Source: an uncultured Pseudomonadota bacterium
GTDB taxonomy: Bacteria > Pseudomonadota > Gammaproteobacteria > Burkholderiales > Burkholderiaceae_C
Length of the DNA stretch: 64,000 nucleotides
Direction of reading: 5' to 3'
Assembly (NCBI GenBank): GCA_945952465.1
Contig: CAMFIB010000001.1
Location: 372,001 to 436,000 of the forward strand
A program made the translations under genes and the position numbers. Positions 17,152 through 27,581 of this stretch are shown piece by piece. The notes below the pieces were generated by a model. It saw only the letters and a program-made list of their open reading frames with translations. It did not search any database and had not been told where the DNA came from. Position 1 is the first letter of the stretch. The number at the start of each line of letters is the position of its first letter.

Positions 17152-18222
17152 ATGACGATGAAGACCGTTGCGCTGGGCACCAGCGACCTGAAGGTGCCGC
17201 CGATCTGCCTCGGCACCATGACCTTCGGCGAGCAGGTCGGGCAGGACGACGCTCACGCCATCCTCGACCGTTCGCTCGAACTCGGGGTGAATTTCCTCGA
17301 CACCGCCGAGATGTACGCGGTGCCGCCCAAGGCCGCGACCTTCGGCGCGACCGAGACCATCCTCGGCCACTGGTTCGCCAAACGCCGCGGTGCGCGCCAG
17401 AAGGTGGTGCTGGCGACCAAGGTGGCCGGCCCGTCGCGCGGCATGCCGTGGATCCGCGGCGGCAGCCCCGACCTCACGCCCGACGACATCGTGGCGGCTT
17501 GCGACGCCAGCCTGAAGCGCTTGCAGACCGACGTGATCGACCTGTACCAGATCCATTGGCCGGTGCGCAACGCGCCGATGTTCGGCATGGCCTATTTCGA
17601 CCCCGCGCGCGACAAGCCGGTCACGTCCATCCACGACCAGCTCGACGCGATGGCCGGGCTGGTGAAGGCCGGGAAGATCCGCTACGTCGGCCTGTCGAAC
17701 GAAACGCCATACGGCGTGGCCGAGTTCGTGCGGCTGGCCGAGCAGCACGGCCTGCCGCGTGTGGCTACCGTGCAGAACCCCTACTGCCTGGTGAACCGCA
17801 GCCTGGAGAACGGGCTCGACGAGGTGATGCACCGCCTGAACGTCTCGCTGCTGGCCTATTCGCCGCTGGGCTTCGGGCTGCTCACCGGCAAATACGACAC
17901 GAGCGGCCTGACCGGCGCTGACGCACCCGCCGAAGGCCGGCTGGCCAAGTTCGAGTCCATGCGCAAGCAGCGCTGGGGCCGCCCCGAGGCGCTGGTTGCC
18001 GCGCGGCGCTACAACGAGTTGGCGCGCGACTCCGGCCTGACGCCGGTGCAACTGGCGCTGGCCTTCTGCTACACCAAGTGGCAGGTCGCCAGCACCATCA
18101 TCGGCGTGACCTCGATCGCCCAGCTCGAAGAAGACGTGCAGGCGCTGGCCACCACGCTGACGCCCGAGGTGCTGTCGGCGATCGACGCGATCCGCTGGGA
18201 CATGCGCGACCCGGCCCTGTGA
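17152..18222 (+). CDS. tas: Aldo/keto reductase, Tas family
   Basis: A 356-residue NADPH-dependent aldo-keto reductase closely resembling E. coli Tas. The catalytic tetrad is visible: Asp and Tyr in NFLDTAEMYAVPP, Lys in LATKVAGPSRG, His in YQIHWP. The cofactor-binding segments GLSNETPYG and QNPYCLVNRS are also conserved. The physiological substrate is unknown. A second ATG at 17158 is equally possible. It sits 4 bp before ybaK. Confidence 0.92.
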   Translation: MTMKTVALGTSDLKVPPICLGTMTFGEQVGQDDAHAILDRSLELGVNFLDTAEMYAVPPKAATFGATETILGHWFAKRRGARQKVVLATKVAGPSRGMPWIRGGSPDLTPDDIVAACDASLKRLQTDVIDLYQIHWPVRNAPMFGMAYFDPARDKPVTSIHDQLDAMAGLVKAGKIRYVGLSNETPYGVAEFVRLAEQHGLPRVATVQNPYCLVNRSLENGLDEVMHRLNVSLLAYSPLGFGLLTGKYDTSGLTGADAPAEGRLAKFESMRKQRWGRPEALVAARRYNELARDSGLTPVQLALAFCYTKWQVASTIIGVTSIAQLEEDVQALATTLTPEVLSAIDAIRWDMRDPAL

Positions 18223-18226
18223 CCCG

Positions 18227-18718
18227 ATGGCGAAGAAAGAGCACGTCAGCGAAACCCCCGCCACGCAACTGCTGAAGGCGAACCAGGTCGCGTTCACCGA
18301 GCACCCTTACGAGTATCTCGAGCACGGCGGCGCGCAGCACAGCGCGGCGGTGCTGGGGCTGGACCCGTTCACCGTGGTGAAGACGCTGGTCATGCAGGAC
18401 CAGGACGCCAAGCCGCTGCTGGTGCTGATGCACGGCAACCGCACGGTGTCCACCAAGAACCTGGCGCGGCAGATCGGCGCCAAGTCGGTCGAGCCCTGCA
18501 AGCCCGAGGTGGCGAACCGGCACAGCGGCTATCTGGTGGGCGGCACCTCGCCCTTCGGCACCCGCAAGGCGATGCCGGTGTATGTGGAGCAGAGCATTCT
18601 GGAGCTGCCGCGCATCGCCATCAACGGTGGCCGGCGCGGCTTTCTGGTGGGGCTGGACCCGCAGGTCTGCGTGGCGCTGCTCGGCGCGAAGCCGGTTCAC
18701 TGCGCTTTGGCAGAATAG
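18227..18718 (+). CDS. ybaK: Cys-tRNA(Pro)/Cys-tRNA(Cys) deacylase YbaK
   Basis: Clears misacylated Cys-tRNA(Pro) in trans. The 163-residue protein has the YbaK/EbsC fold, with VVKTLVMQ containing the catalytic lysine, KNLARQIGAKSV, and the GGTSPFGTRK loop. It lies in a co-directional chain tas-ybaK-plsY with 4-bp gaps. Confidence 0.95.
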   Translation: MAKKEHVSETPATQLLKANQVAFTEHPYEYLEHGGAQHSAAVLGLDPFTVVKTLVMQDQDAKPLLVLMHGNRTVSTKNLARQIGAKSVEPCKPEVANRHSGYLVGGTSPFGTRKAMPVYVEQSILELPRIAINGGRRGFLVGLDPQVCVALLGAKPVHCALAE

Positions 18719-18722
18719 GCCG

Positions 18723-19349
18723 ATGCAATCGCTGTACCCCGTCCTCGCGGCTGTGGCCGCCTACCTGCTCGGCTCACTGTCGTTCGCCGTCATCGTCAGC
18801 CGCGCAATGGGCCTGAACGACCCGCGCACCTACGGCAGCGGCAACCCCGGCGCCACCAACGTGCTGCGTTCCGGCAGCAAGGCCGCCGCCATCGTCACGC
18901 TGCTGCTCGACGCGCTGAAAGGCTGGCTGCCGGTGTTCCTGGTCCAGGCGTACGGCGCGCCGTATGGGCTGGAAGACGGCACGGTGGCGCTGGTGGGGCT
19001 GGCGGCCTTCCTCGGCCACCTCTACCCGGTGTTCTTCAAATTCGAGGGCGGCAAGGGCGTGGCCACCGCGGCCGGCGTGCTGTTCGGCGTGCACTGGGCG
19101 CTGGGCCTGGCGACGCTGCTGACATGGGCCATCATCGCCTTCTTCTTCCGCTACTCCTCGCTGGCTTCGATGGTGGCGGCGGTGTTCGCGCCGGCCTATT
19201 ACCTGTTCGGCAACCAGATCGCGTGGTACGCGGAAAAGCCGGTGGTGGTGGCGCTGGCGGTGATGGCGCTGCTGCTGGTCTGGCGGCACCGCGAGAACAT
19301 CAACCGGCTCGTTTCAGGCAAGGAATCGCGGCTGGGCCAGCGCAAATAG
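18723..19349 (+). CDS. plsY: Acyl-phosphate glycerol-3-phosphate acyltransferase
   Basis: Integral inner-membrane enzyme that makes lysophosphatidic acid for phospholipid synthesis. It has 208 residues with about five hydrophobic helices and the conserved loops GSGNPGATNVLR (G3P/acyl-P site) and KFEGGKGVATAAG. The start ATG is 4 bp after ybaK. The 3' end meets a hairpin of the dispersed repeat family at 19360-19376. Confidence 0.96.
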   Translation: MQSLYPVLAAVAAYLLGSLSFAVIVSRAMGLNDPRTYGSGNPGATNVLRSGSKAAAIVTLLLDALKGWLPVFLVQAYGAPYGLEDGTVALVGLAAFLGHLYPVFFKFEGGKGVATAAGVLFGVHWALGLATLLTWAIIAFFFRYSSLASMVAAVFAPAYYLFGNQIAWYAEKPVVVALAVMALLLVWRHRENINRLVSGKESRLGQRK

Positions 19350-19351
19350 GC

Positions 19352-19376
19352 GCTTTGCAGCTACGTTTCTTGTAGC
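19352..19376 (+). repeat. Dispersed repeat copy 3 (reduced), between plsY and yajQ
   Basis: GGCGCTTTGCA followed by hairpin GCTAC-GTTTCTT-GTAGC (19360-19376), placed between the two convergent stop codons. It may serve as a shared terminator structure. Confidence 0.5.
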
Positions 19377-19379
19377 AAC

Positions 19380-19865
19380 TCAATCGCGGAAGTTGTTGAA
19401 GGAGATCGGCAGGTCCGTCATCTCCTTGCGCAGCAGCGCCATCGCGGCCTGCAGGTCGTCGCGCTTGGCGCCGGTGACGCGCACCGAGTCGCCCTGAATG
19501 GCGGCCTGCACCTTGAGCTTGCTGTCCTTGATGGCCTTCTGGATCTTCTTGGCCTGGTCGGTCTCGATGCCGTTGCGCACCTTGGCAACCTGCTTGACCT
19601 TGTCGCCGCCCATCTTCTGCACGTCGCCGATGTCGAGGAAGCGCACGTCCACCTCGCGCTTGGCGAGCTTGGCGCGCAGGATGTCCTCGACCTGGGTCAG
19701 CTGGAAGTCGGCGTCGCCGAACAGCGTGATCTCCTTGTCCTTGAGTTCGATCGCGGCGGACGTGCCCTTGAAATCGAAGCGGGTGTTGATCTCCTTCGCG
19801 GTGTTCTCCACGGCGTTTTTGACTTCCACCAGATTGGCTTCGCAGACGGTATCGAATGACGGCAT
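19380..19865 (-). CDS. yajQ: YajQ family nucleotide-binding protein
   Basis: A 161-residue protein of the YajQ/DUF520 family, reported to bind nucleotides, including cyclic di-GMP in Xanthomonas. It begins [19 protein letters not shown] and contains [17 protein letters not shown] and the C-terminal FNNFRD end, all typical. It is divergent from murB across 33 bp. Confidence 0.95.
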   Translation of the reverse strand: MPSFDTVCEANLVEVKNAVENTAKEINTRFDFKGTSAAIELKDKEITLFGDADFQLTQVEDILRAKLAKREVDVRFLDIGDVQKMGGDKVKQVAKVRNGIETDQAKKIQKAIKDSKLKVQAAIQGDSVRVTGAKRDDLQAAMALLRKEMTDLPISFNNFRD

Positions 19866-19898
19866 GACGGGGCTCCCTGTATCCCCGACAATTCTCCC

Positions 19899-20939
19899 AT
19901 GATCGCGGAGTCCAATGTCCCGCTGCAGCCCTACAACAGCTTCGGCATCGTCGCCAAGGCCCACACGCTGGTGCGCGTGGCCGGCGAAGCCGACGCCCGG
20001 GCCGTGGCCCTCGACCCGGCGCTGTCGGCGCAGCCCAAGTTCGTGCTCGGCGGCGGCAGCAACCTCGTGCTCACCGGCGACGTGAAGCCGCTGGTGCTGA
20101 AGGTGGAGGTGCGCGGCCTGCGGCTGGTGGACGAATCGGCGCGCGGCTGGGTGGTGGAAGCCGGCGCCGGCGAGACCTGGCACGACGTGGTCGCCTGGAC
20201 CATCGCCAACGGCTACCCCGGGCTGGAGAACCTGGCGCTCATTCCCGGCACCGTGGGCGGCGCGCCGGTGCAGAACATCGGCGCCTACGGCGTGGAGCTG
20301 CAGGACCGCTTCGAGTCGCTCGACGCCGTCCACTTGGACACCGGCGAGTGCTTCACGCTGAGCGCTGCCCAGTGCGCCTTCGGCTACCGCGACTCGGTCT
20401 TCAAGCGCGAGGCCGTGCGGCCCGGTGACTTCGGGCTGGCCGGCCGGGCGCTGATCACCCGCGTGCGCTTTCTGCTGCCCAAGCCGTGGAAGGCCGAGCT
20501 GGGCTACGCCGACCTGGAGCGCCGGGTGCTGGAGACCGGCATCACCCGCCCCACGCCGCAGCAGGTGTTCGACTGGGTCTGCGCGATCCGCAGCGCCAAG
20601 CTGCCCGACCCGCGCGTCATCGGCAACGCCGGCAGCTTCTTCAAGAACCCCACCGTCACGCCCGACCAGTGCGCCGACATCATCGCCCGCGAGCCCAAGG
20701 TGGTGCACTACCCCATGCTCGACGGCAACATCAAGCTGGCGGCGGGCTGGCTGATCGACGCCTGCGGCTGGAAAGGCAAGTCGGTCGGGCAGGCCGGCGT
20801 GTACGAGAAGCAGGCGCTGGTGCTGGTCAACCGCGGCGGCGCCACCGGCGGCGAGGTGATGACGCTGGCCAAGGCCATCCAGACCAGCGTCTACGAGCGC
20901 TTCGGCATCCGGCTGGAACCCGAGCCGGTGGTGGTCTGA
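19899..20939 (+). CDS. murB: UDP-N-acetylenolpyruvoylglucosamine reductase
   Basis: FAD-dependent enzyme that converts UDP-GlcNAc-enolpyruvate to UDP-MurNAc in peptidoglycan synthesis. The 346-residue length is type I. FAD site LGGGSNLVL near residue 45, [17 protein letters not shown] near 115, and the catalytic Ser in NAGSFFKNP near 246 are present. A -10-like GACAAT (19887-19892) ends 6 nt before the ATG, so the mRNA is probably leaderless. A full dispersed-repeat copy follows the stop. Confidence 0.96.
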   Translation: MIAESNVPLQPYNSFGIVAKAHTLVRVAGEADARAVALDPALSAQPKFVLGGGSNLVLTGDVKPLVLKVEVRGLRLVDESARGWVVEAGAGETWHDVVAWTIANGYPGLENLALIPGTVGGAPVQNIGAYGVELQDRFESLDAVHLDTGECFTLSAAQCAFGYRDSVFKREAVRPGDFGLAGRALITRVRFLLPKPWKAELGYADLERRVLETGITRPTPQQVFDWVCAIRSAKLPDPRVIGNAGSFFKNPTVTPDQCADIIAREPKVVHYPMLDGNIKLAAGWLIDACGWKGKSVGQAGVYEKQALVLVNRGGATGGEVMTLAKAIQTSVYERFGIRLEPEPVVV

Positions 20940-20948
20940 CGGCCATTT

Positions 20949-21009
20949 TGAGAAAAAATAGCCGCCAAGCCAGTGCGGAATATGGTGTTGTTGCTATTTA
21001 TTCAGTAGC
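20949..21009 (+). repeat. Dispersed repeat copy 4 (best full copy)
   Basis: ATAGCCGCCAAGCCAGTGCG, then GAATATGGTGTTGTT and hairpin GCTATTTATTCAGTAGC (20993-21009). It lies between the convergent murB and ZIP transporter genes, 2 bp from the latter's stop. Confidence 0.75.
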
Positions 21010-21011
21010 GC

Positions 21012-21929
21012 TCAAGACAACGCCGTGTCCAGCAGCATCATCACCACAAAGCCCAGCATCAGCCCGCAGGTGGCCCAGCGCTCGTGGCCCTGGCGGTGCG
21101 ACTCCGGGATGATCTCGTGGCTGATCACGAACAGCATCGCGCCGGCCGCCAGCGCCAGCCCCACCGGCAGCAGGCTGGCCGACATCGAGATCACCACCGC
21201 GCCGAACACCGCCGCCACCGGCTCCACCAGCCCCGACAGCACGCCCAGCCCGGCCGACGTGATGCGGCCGTAGCCCACGCCGCGCAGCGCCAGCGCCACC
21301 ACCAGGCCCTCCGGCACGTCCTGAATGGAGATGCCGGTGGCCAGCGCCAGCGCCTGCAGCGGGTCGGTGCCCGCATAGGCCACGCCGATCGCCAGGCCCT
21401 CGGGCATGTTGTGCAGCGAGATCGCGAACACGAACAGCCAGACCCGCTTCATCGCCTTCGCTGCCGGCCCTTCCAGGCCCTTCACGAAATGCTCGTGCGG
21501 CACCGCCCGGTCAATGCCCAGCAGCAGCAGCGCCCCCAGCAGCACGCCCGCCGCCACGATGCCGCCAGCGCCCCAGCCGCCGGCCCCCTGCGCCTTGGCC
21601 GCCGCAATGGCCGGAATGATGAGCGAGAACGAGCTGGCCGCCAGCATCACGCCGGCGCCGAAGCCCAGCAGCGTGTCGTAGGTGCGCTGCGAGAACTTCT
21701 GCGACAGCAGCACCGGCAGCGTGCCCAGCGCGGTGGCGAGCGCGGCGATCGAGCCGCCGGTCAACGCGCCTTGAACGCGCGAACCGGCGGCGGCGAGCTG
21801 GGTCGCCGCTTCCAGCGCCAGCACGCCCAGCCCCGCCACAACGATGGCGAAGCCCAGCAGGTAACGCCATTTCCGGCGCAGCGGAATCGGATGGTGGATG
21901 TCCGCTGCAAGCGGCAGGGTAGGGGGCAT
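21012..21929 (-). CDS. ZIP family metal (zinc) transporter
   Basis: A 305-residue inner-membrane transporter with about eight hydrophobic helices. The ZIP metal-site motifs are clear: HNMPEG near residue 178, QDVPEG near 211, and a later HEIIPE. It resembles ZupT-type importers of Zn2+ and other divalent metals. The ATG at 21929 precedes a short hydrophilic N terminus. The ferritin-like gene lies 15 bp upstream on the same strand, suggesting co-transcription. Confidence 0.9.
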   Translation of the reverse strand: MPPTLPLAADIHHPIPLRRKWRYLLGFAIVVAGLGVLALEAATQLAAAGSRVQGALTGGSIAALATALGTLPVLLSQKFSQRTYDTLLGFGAGVMLAASSFSLIIPAIAAAKAQGAGGWGAGGIVAAGVLLGALLLLGIDRAVPHEHFVKGLEGPAAKAMKRVWLFVFAISLHNMPEGLAIGVAYAGTDPLQALALATGISIQDVPEGLVVALALRGVGYGRITSAGLGVLSGLVEPVAAVFGAVVISMSASLLPVGLALAAGAMLFVISHEIIPESHRQGHERWATCGLMLGFVVMMLLDTALS

Positions 21930-21944
21930 GGTGGCGGCTCCAGG

Positions 21945-22910
21945 TCAGGCGAGTGCGCTGCTGAGTGCGAGGGTGCCGTTCACCCCGTTCGGGAAGAAAC
22001 CGCCCTTGCTGACCTGGCCGCTGTTCAGATACACGATGTTCAGCACGTCGCCCGGCGATCGGCTGAAAGCAATGCCATTATTGTCCAGCGGCACGATGTT
22101 GGACACATCGTTGGTGGGGCTGATGCCCTGGTCGACGTCCTGGTTGTTGTCGAGCGAATCGCGGGCGTTCGAGATCGCGTCGGCCGACGTGCGCAGCGCC
22201 GGCGTTGCCACCCCCTTGGCGTACAGCGCCGTGCGCACCAGACCCGCGTGGTAGGCCTCGGCCGCCAGAATGCCGGCTGCGGCCTCCAGAAAGGTCTTGT
22301 TCTGGATGAGCGGCGACGCGCCCTTGTACGCCGTGACGCCCACGTCTTCGAAGATGAAGGCCGCCAGCAGAAAGTTCTCGTCGCTCGCATACGGGTCGAA
22401 GGCCTGGTTCGCGCCGATCAGACCGGCGGCCCGCGCGGCGCTGGAGAACGCGCCGTTCGGGTCGGCGCCGATGTCGAGCGCCGGTTGCGCCACCGCGGCC
22501 GACCCCAGCGCCGAGCGCAGAAAGGCCACGTGCGCCACCTCGTCGGCCGCGATCTCCTTGGCGTACTGCCGGATCACCGGGTCGGTGAACGACACCGCGC
22601 GGCCCCCGGTCACACCGCCCTGCGTGCCGGTGCCGGTGAGCTGGTTGGCCGCCAGGCCGGAGCCCGTGGCGGCGAACTGGTAGAACTGGGCTTCGAGGTA
22701 CTCGAGGTTCAGCGCGAAATTGAGAATGTCGGGGTCGGTCGGCGCGTTCGACTGCGCAATCGAATCCGAGCCGCCGCCGCAGGCCGCCAGGATCGCGCCG
22801 CCCGCCACGCCAACGGCGAAGCCGCTGCCCTTGCGGAAGAAGTCGCGCCGTTGCGCGCGCTTCACTGCGATGTCCTTGACCTGTTCACGGGTGAGGTAGT
22901 TGCCTAGCAT
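21945..22910 (-). CDS. Ferritin-like domain protein, exported
   Basis: A 321-residue protein with a ferritin-like four-helix domain (PF13668-type). The N terminus has RRDFFRKGSGFAVGVAGG followed by AILAACGGG: a Tat-like twin Arg plus a lipobox-like LAAC, so export and lipid anchoring are likely. Glu/His positions in NLEYLEAQFYQ and AADEVAHVAFLR are the expected di-metal ligands. Members include desiccation-related proteins; function is not established. It is divergent from an ECF sigma gene, a pairing that may be regulatory. Confidence 0.85.
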   Translation of the reverse strand: MLGNYLTREQVKDIAVKRAQRRDFFRKGSGFAVGVAGGAILAACGGGSDSIAQSNAPTDPDILNFALNLEYLEAQFYQFAATGSGLAANQLTGTGTQGGVTGGRAVSFTDPVIRQYAKEIAADEVAHVAFLRSALGSAAVAQPALDIGADPNGAFSSAARAAGLIGANQAFDPYASDENFLLAAFIFEDVGVTAYKGASPLIQNKTFLEAAAGILAAEAYHAGLVRTALYAKGVATPALRTSADAISNARDSLDNNQDVDQGISPTNDVSNIVPLDNNGIAFSRSPGDVLNIVYLNSGQVSKGGFFPNGVNGTLALSSALA

Positions 22911-23186
22911 GGTGATGTCGTCCTTCAGGCTTTTCGGGGCAAGGCTCCGCCAGCCCACGAAAAGGGGTTGCCAAAAAAGTTCTCGGATGCAGAGAACGCG
23001 GACGCGGGTTGGAGGTGGAAGTGCGGTGGCACTGGCTCGACCGACGGGCGTGTAGGCATTACGTTTGCGCCGTGGCGGGGGCGTGTCGTGATAACGAACC
23101 TCGGCGTGTCAGCCAAACCCGTCAAGTGCCGGCCTGGCGATTCCGGATGACGCCACGCGGCGCCGACGGTGGTTACGGTGGCGGCA
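22911..23186. other. Divergent intergenic region (ferritin-like / ECF sigma)
   Basis: About 275 bp without a convincing gene. A GTTCTC/GAGAAC hairpin lies at about 22979-22998. Promoters for both flanking genes must be here, but I cannot identify a confident -35/-10 pair. Confidence 0.5.
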
Positions 23187-23780
23187 GTGACCGACGATCC
23201 GGACGATTCGCTGTCGAACATGCTCGCCGCCGCCCGCAATGGCGACGTGTCCGCGTTCGAGGCCTTCTATGTCGCCACCATCCGCCGCATGCTCGCCATG
23301 GCGCGCCGCATCTGTGGCGAGGCGCATGGCGACGACGCCACCGCCGACGCCTACTTCCAGGCGTGGGCCACGCTGCTCAGCTACGACCACACCCGCGGCA
23401 CCGCGCTCGCGTGGTTGGCCACCATCGTGCGCAGCCGCGCGCACGACGTGCTGCGCCGCGAACGGCACCGCCACGGCGGCCAGAACGGTGCGCCCGCGTT
23501 CGACCCCGACGACCATGCCTGCCCGTTGCCCGGCCCGATCGAGCAGGTCGAAACGCTGCAGCGCGCCCGCGCCGTGCACAGCGCTCTGCGGGCCTTGCCC
23601 CTGGCGCAGCAGACGCTGGTGGGCCTTGCCTATTTCGACGACTGCTCGCACGACGAAATCGCCCGCCAGACCGGCATGCCGCTGTGCGCCGTCGGACCCG
23701 AAATGCGCCGCGCGCACCGCCGCCTGAACGCCGCGCTGAGCCCGGAAAAACCCGTTGTCACCGCCTCCCGGCCGGGCTGA
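23187..23780 (+). CDS. ECF-type RNA polymerase sigma factor
   Basis: A 197-residue sigma-70 family protein. Region 2 spans about residues 20-85 (DATADAYFQAWATLLSYD, AWLATIVRSRAHDVLRRE) and region 4 about 130-185 (LPLAQQTLVGLAYFDDCSHD and the helix-turn-helix EIARQTGMPLCAVGPEMRRA). In-frame GTG codons at 23169, 23178 and 23187 are possible starts; 23187 has GGTGG just upstream. No anti-sigma gene is adjacent. The divergent ferritin-like/ZIP pair may be its target. Confidence 0.85.
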   Translation: MTDDPDDSLSNMLAAARNGDVSAFEAFYVATIRRMLAMARRICGEAHGDDATADAYFQAWATLLSYDHTRGTALAWLATIVRSRAHDVLRRERHRHGGQNGAPAFDPDDHACPLPGPIEQVETLQRARAVHSALRALPLAQQTLVGLAYFDDCSHDEIARQTGMPLCAVGPEMRRAHRRLNAALSPEKPVVTASRPG

Positions 23781-23854
23781 ACACGACTCCTTCCCTTCGT
23801 GCTACAACCCCGGCAAAGGCGGGGTCACCGTCAAGACGGAGAAGGGGGGACGCC

Positions 23855-24709
23855 ATGCCGAAATGGAAACGCTGGCTGCTGCGCCACAACGGGCACGTCG
23901 TCGCGGCGATCTGGGTGGCGTGGGCGGTGTGCGGGCTGCTCGTGTTCGCTGGCCGCTGGAAGGCGCCCGGCCAGTGGGTCGTGCTGCTCATGGCCTCAGG
24001 CATCGCCACCGGCGCCATCCGCACCTGGGCCCGCGCCCAGCGCGAAAAGCTGGTGCGCGAGGCGCCGATGCCCCAATACCTCAAACGCAAGCTGCGCGAG
24101 ACCTACCCCGGCCTGCGCGCCAAGGACTGCGACCTCGTCGAACGCGGCCTGCGCCAGTTCTTCTGGGCCAGCCTGCGCAGCCGCAACCAGTTCGTCGCGA
24201 TGCCGTCGCAGGCCGTCGACGCGATGTGGCACGAGTTCATCCTCAACACCAAGGCCTACCGCGACTGGTGCGACCTCGCGCTCGGCCGCTTCATGCACCA
24301 CACGCCCGCCGAAGCGCTCGGCGCGCAGGCCAAAAACAACGACGGCCTGCGCCGCACCTGGTACTGGGCCTGCCGCGACGAAGCCATCAAACCCCGCGCG
24401 CCCAGCCGCCTGCCGCTGCTGTTCGCCTTGGACGCCAAGCTCGCCATTCCCGGCGGCTTTCATTACGAAGCCGACTGCCACGACATCGTCAGGAAGAGCA
24501 AGGCCGGCGCCGCCGAAACCAGCGTCGGCATGGCCACCTTCTGCGGCACCGACTTCAGCAGCGATTCGTTCAGCGGCAGCTCCGACAGCTTCGGCGGCGC
24601 CGACAGCAGTTCGTCGTCGTCGGGCGGTGACGGCGGCGGCTCCGACGGTTCGGGGGATGGTGGCGGTGGGTGTGGGGGAGGGGGTTGTGGCGGGGGCGGC
24701 GGTGATTGA
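23855..24709 (+). CDS. Membrane protein with Ser/Gly/Cys-rich C-terminal tail, unknown function
   Basis: A 284-residue protein with two hydrophobic helices near the N terminus (about 13-52). A soluble domain with MPSQAVDAMWHEFILNTKAY and GRFMHHTP recalls glycine-rich-domain proteins with a conserved WHE/H pair. The last 55 residues are almost only Ser, Gly, Asp and Cys (ending GGGGCGGGGCGGGGGD). Such tails occur in uncharacterised Burkholderiales membrane proteins. The start is set by GAAGGGGGGA before the ATG. It follows the ECF sigma gene on the same strand by 74 bp. Confidence 0.75.
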   Translation: MPKWKRWLLRHNGHVVAAIWVAWAVCGLLVFAGRWKAPGQWVVLLMASGIATGAIRTWARAQREKLVREAPMPQYLKRKLRETYPGLRAKDCDLVERGLRQFFWASLRSRNQFVAMPSQAVDAMWHEFILNTKAYRDWCDLALGRFMHHTPAEALGAQAKNNDGLRRTWYWACRDEAIKPRAPSRLPLLFALDAKLAIPGGFHYEADCHDIVRKSKAGAAETSVGMATFCGTDFSSDSFSGSSDSFGGADSSSSSSGGDGGGSDGSGDGGGGCGGGGCGGGGGD

Positions 24710-24729
24710 CGCCCCCCGCGATCAGCCCA

Positions 24730-25200
24730 TCACTTCAGCGGAATCGGCAACTCCGCCGGCACCGGCACCGCCGTCACGCTGTTCTTCGGGCTGCCGTCCA
24801 CCAGCTTGTCGGAATAGACCAGGTAGACCAGCGCGTTGCGCTTGGCGTCCACCATGCGCACCACCCGCACCCGCTTGAACAGGATGGACGAGCGCTCGCT
24901 GAACACCTCTTGCTGCTTCGGCAGCTTGTCCTTGAACGAGATCGGCCCCACCTGCCGGCAGGCCACCGCCGCGTCGGCAGTGTCTTCCGCCAGCCCCAGC
25001 GCACCCTTGTAGCCACCCGTCTTGGCGTGCGAGAGGTAACACGCCACGCCACCCACGCCCGGGTCGTCGAACACGTCGACCACCACCTTGTCGTTGGGGC
25101 TCAGCAGCTTGAAGGTGGTGCTGACGTCGCCGATGGTTTCGGCGGAAGCTGAACCAACAGACGCCGCAGCGAGTAGGGTAATGGTGGCGCGCTTAAACAT
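24730..25200 (-). CDS. creA: CreA family exported protein
   Basis: A 156-residue periplasmic protein with a signal peptide (about 1-20, SVGSASA) and the CreA pattern: [39 protein letters not shown], and [17 protein letters not shown]. Its role is unknown; it is named for neighbourhood to creBCD in E. coli, which is absent here. Confidence 0.93.
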   Translation of the reverse strand: MFKRATITLLAAASVGSASAETIGDVSTTFKLLSPNDKVVVDVFDDPGVGGVACYLSHAKTGGYKGALGLAEDTADAAVACRQVGPISFKDKLPKQQEVFSERSSILFKRVRVVRMVDAKRNALVYLVYSDKLVDGSPKNSVTAVPVPAELPIPLK

Positions 25201-25268
25201 AAGATCTCCTGACGGCACTAAGGAGGCTTTGGTGCTGAAATCGGTCTCGCATATGAGAAGGATGTACG

Positions 25269-25754
25269 GTGACGACAACTAAGCAAGAACTTGGGTCCTG
25301 GGGCGAGCAACTCGTCGCTCGCTCATGCGCGTGTCCAAAATGCAAGCGGGCAAAAACATTTAGATTGCTTCCAACGAACTTCAAGTGTGCCGACCTGATA
25401 TGTGACTTTTGTGGATTTCTGGCTCAGGTGAAAACCTTGAGCGCATCTTCTGTCCTATCGTTACCGAAGAAGGTCTTGGGCGCGGCTTGGGGGCCACAAA
25501 AAGAGCGGATGGATTCTGGAATCTATTTCCCTTTGTTCTTGGTGCTGAAAGCTTCGGACGCCCACGCCGTCTACTATCTTTCTGTCGACTTTCAGAGTCC
25601 CGCACTCTTTGCCGCTCGCAAACCATTATCAGACTCTGCGAAGCGGTCGGGCTGGCAGGGATTTACTTATCTGCTGAATGCTGTCCCCGACGGGGCCTTT
25701 GTCCGACTGTTTGTTAAAGCCGGGGATGGCTTAACCATGGTGGCAAAAAAATAA
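25269..25754 (+). CDS. DpnI-fold (Dam-replacing family) nuclease domain protein, orphan
   Basis: A 161-residue protein matching the catalytic domain of DpnI, the nuclease that cuts methylated GATC. The zinc-ribbon pairs C22/C25 and C45/C48 and the active-site order D42-x10-Q53-x-K55 align residue for residue with DpnI D53, E64, K66. The [15 protein letters not shown] segment matches DpnI KPLAPTARRAGW. The DpnI C-terminal winged helix is missing and no methyltransferase is nearby. Base composition is visibly lower in GC than both neighbours, suggesting transfer. GTG start with GAAGG upstream. It could be a methyl-directed defence nuclease or a Dam-replacing-type enzyme. Confidence 0.75.
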   Translation: MTTTKQELGSWGEQLVARSCACPKCKRAKTFRLLPTNFKCADLICDFCGFLAQVKTLSASSVLSLPKKVLGAAWGPQKERMDSGIYFPLFLVLKASDAHAVYYLSVDFQSPALFAARKPLSDSAKRSGWQGFTYLLNAVPDGAFVRLFVKAGDGLTMVAKK

Positions 25755-25771
25755 AGGCCGCGTGAGCGGCC
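25745..25771 (-). terminator. Terminator of argG
   Basis: On the minus strand GGCCGC-TCAC-GCGGCC is followed by TTTATTTTTTT. The T tract overlaps the last codons of the convergent nuclease gene. Confidence 0.8.
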
Positions 25772-25795
25772 TCCAATTTAGTTACTAGAGATGCT

Positions 25796-27464
<1,669 letters not shown>

Positions 27465-27581
27465 GGGAAAGTGGCGCCGCGCTTGGGCACAATGGTTGTT
27501 GAGGCTAGCCCCCGATTTTAACGGTCGGGCCTGCTGAATCCGGGCGGGCCCCGGCCGCGTATCCCCAGCGACTCCCGTTTT

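Noticed and set aside
23009-23854. Extension of the Ser/Gly-tailed membrane protein upstream to 23009
   Set aside because: Arg/His-rich shadow of the ECF sigma gene; ATG at 23855 has a proper RBS and begins a membrane helix.
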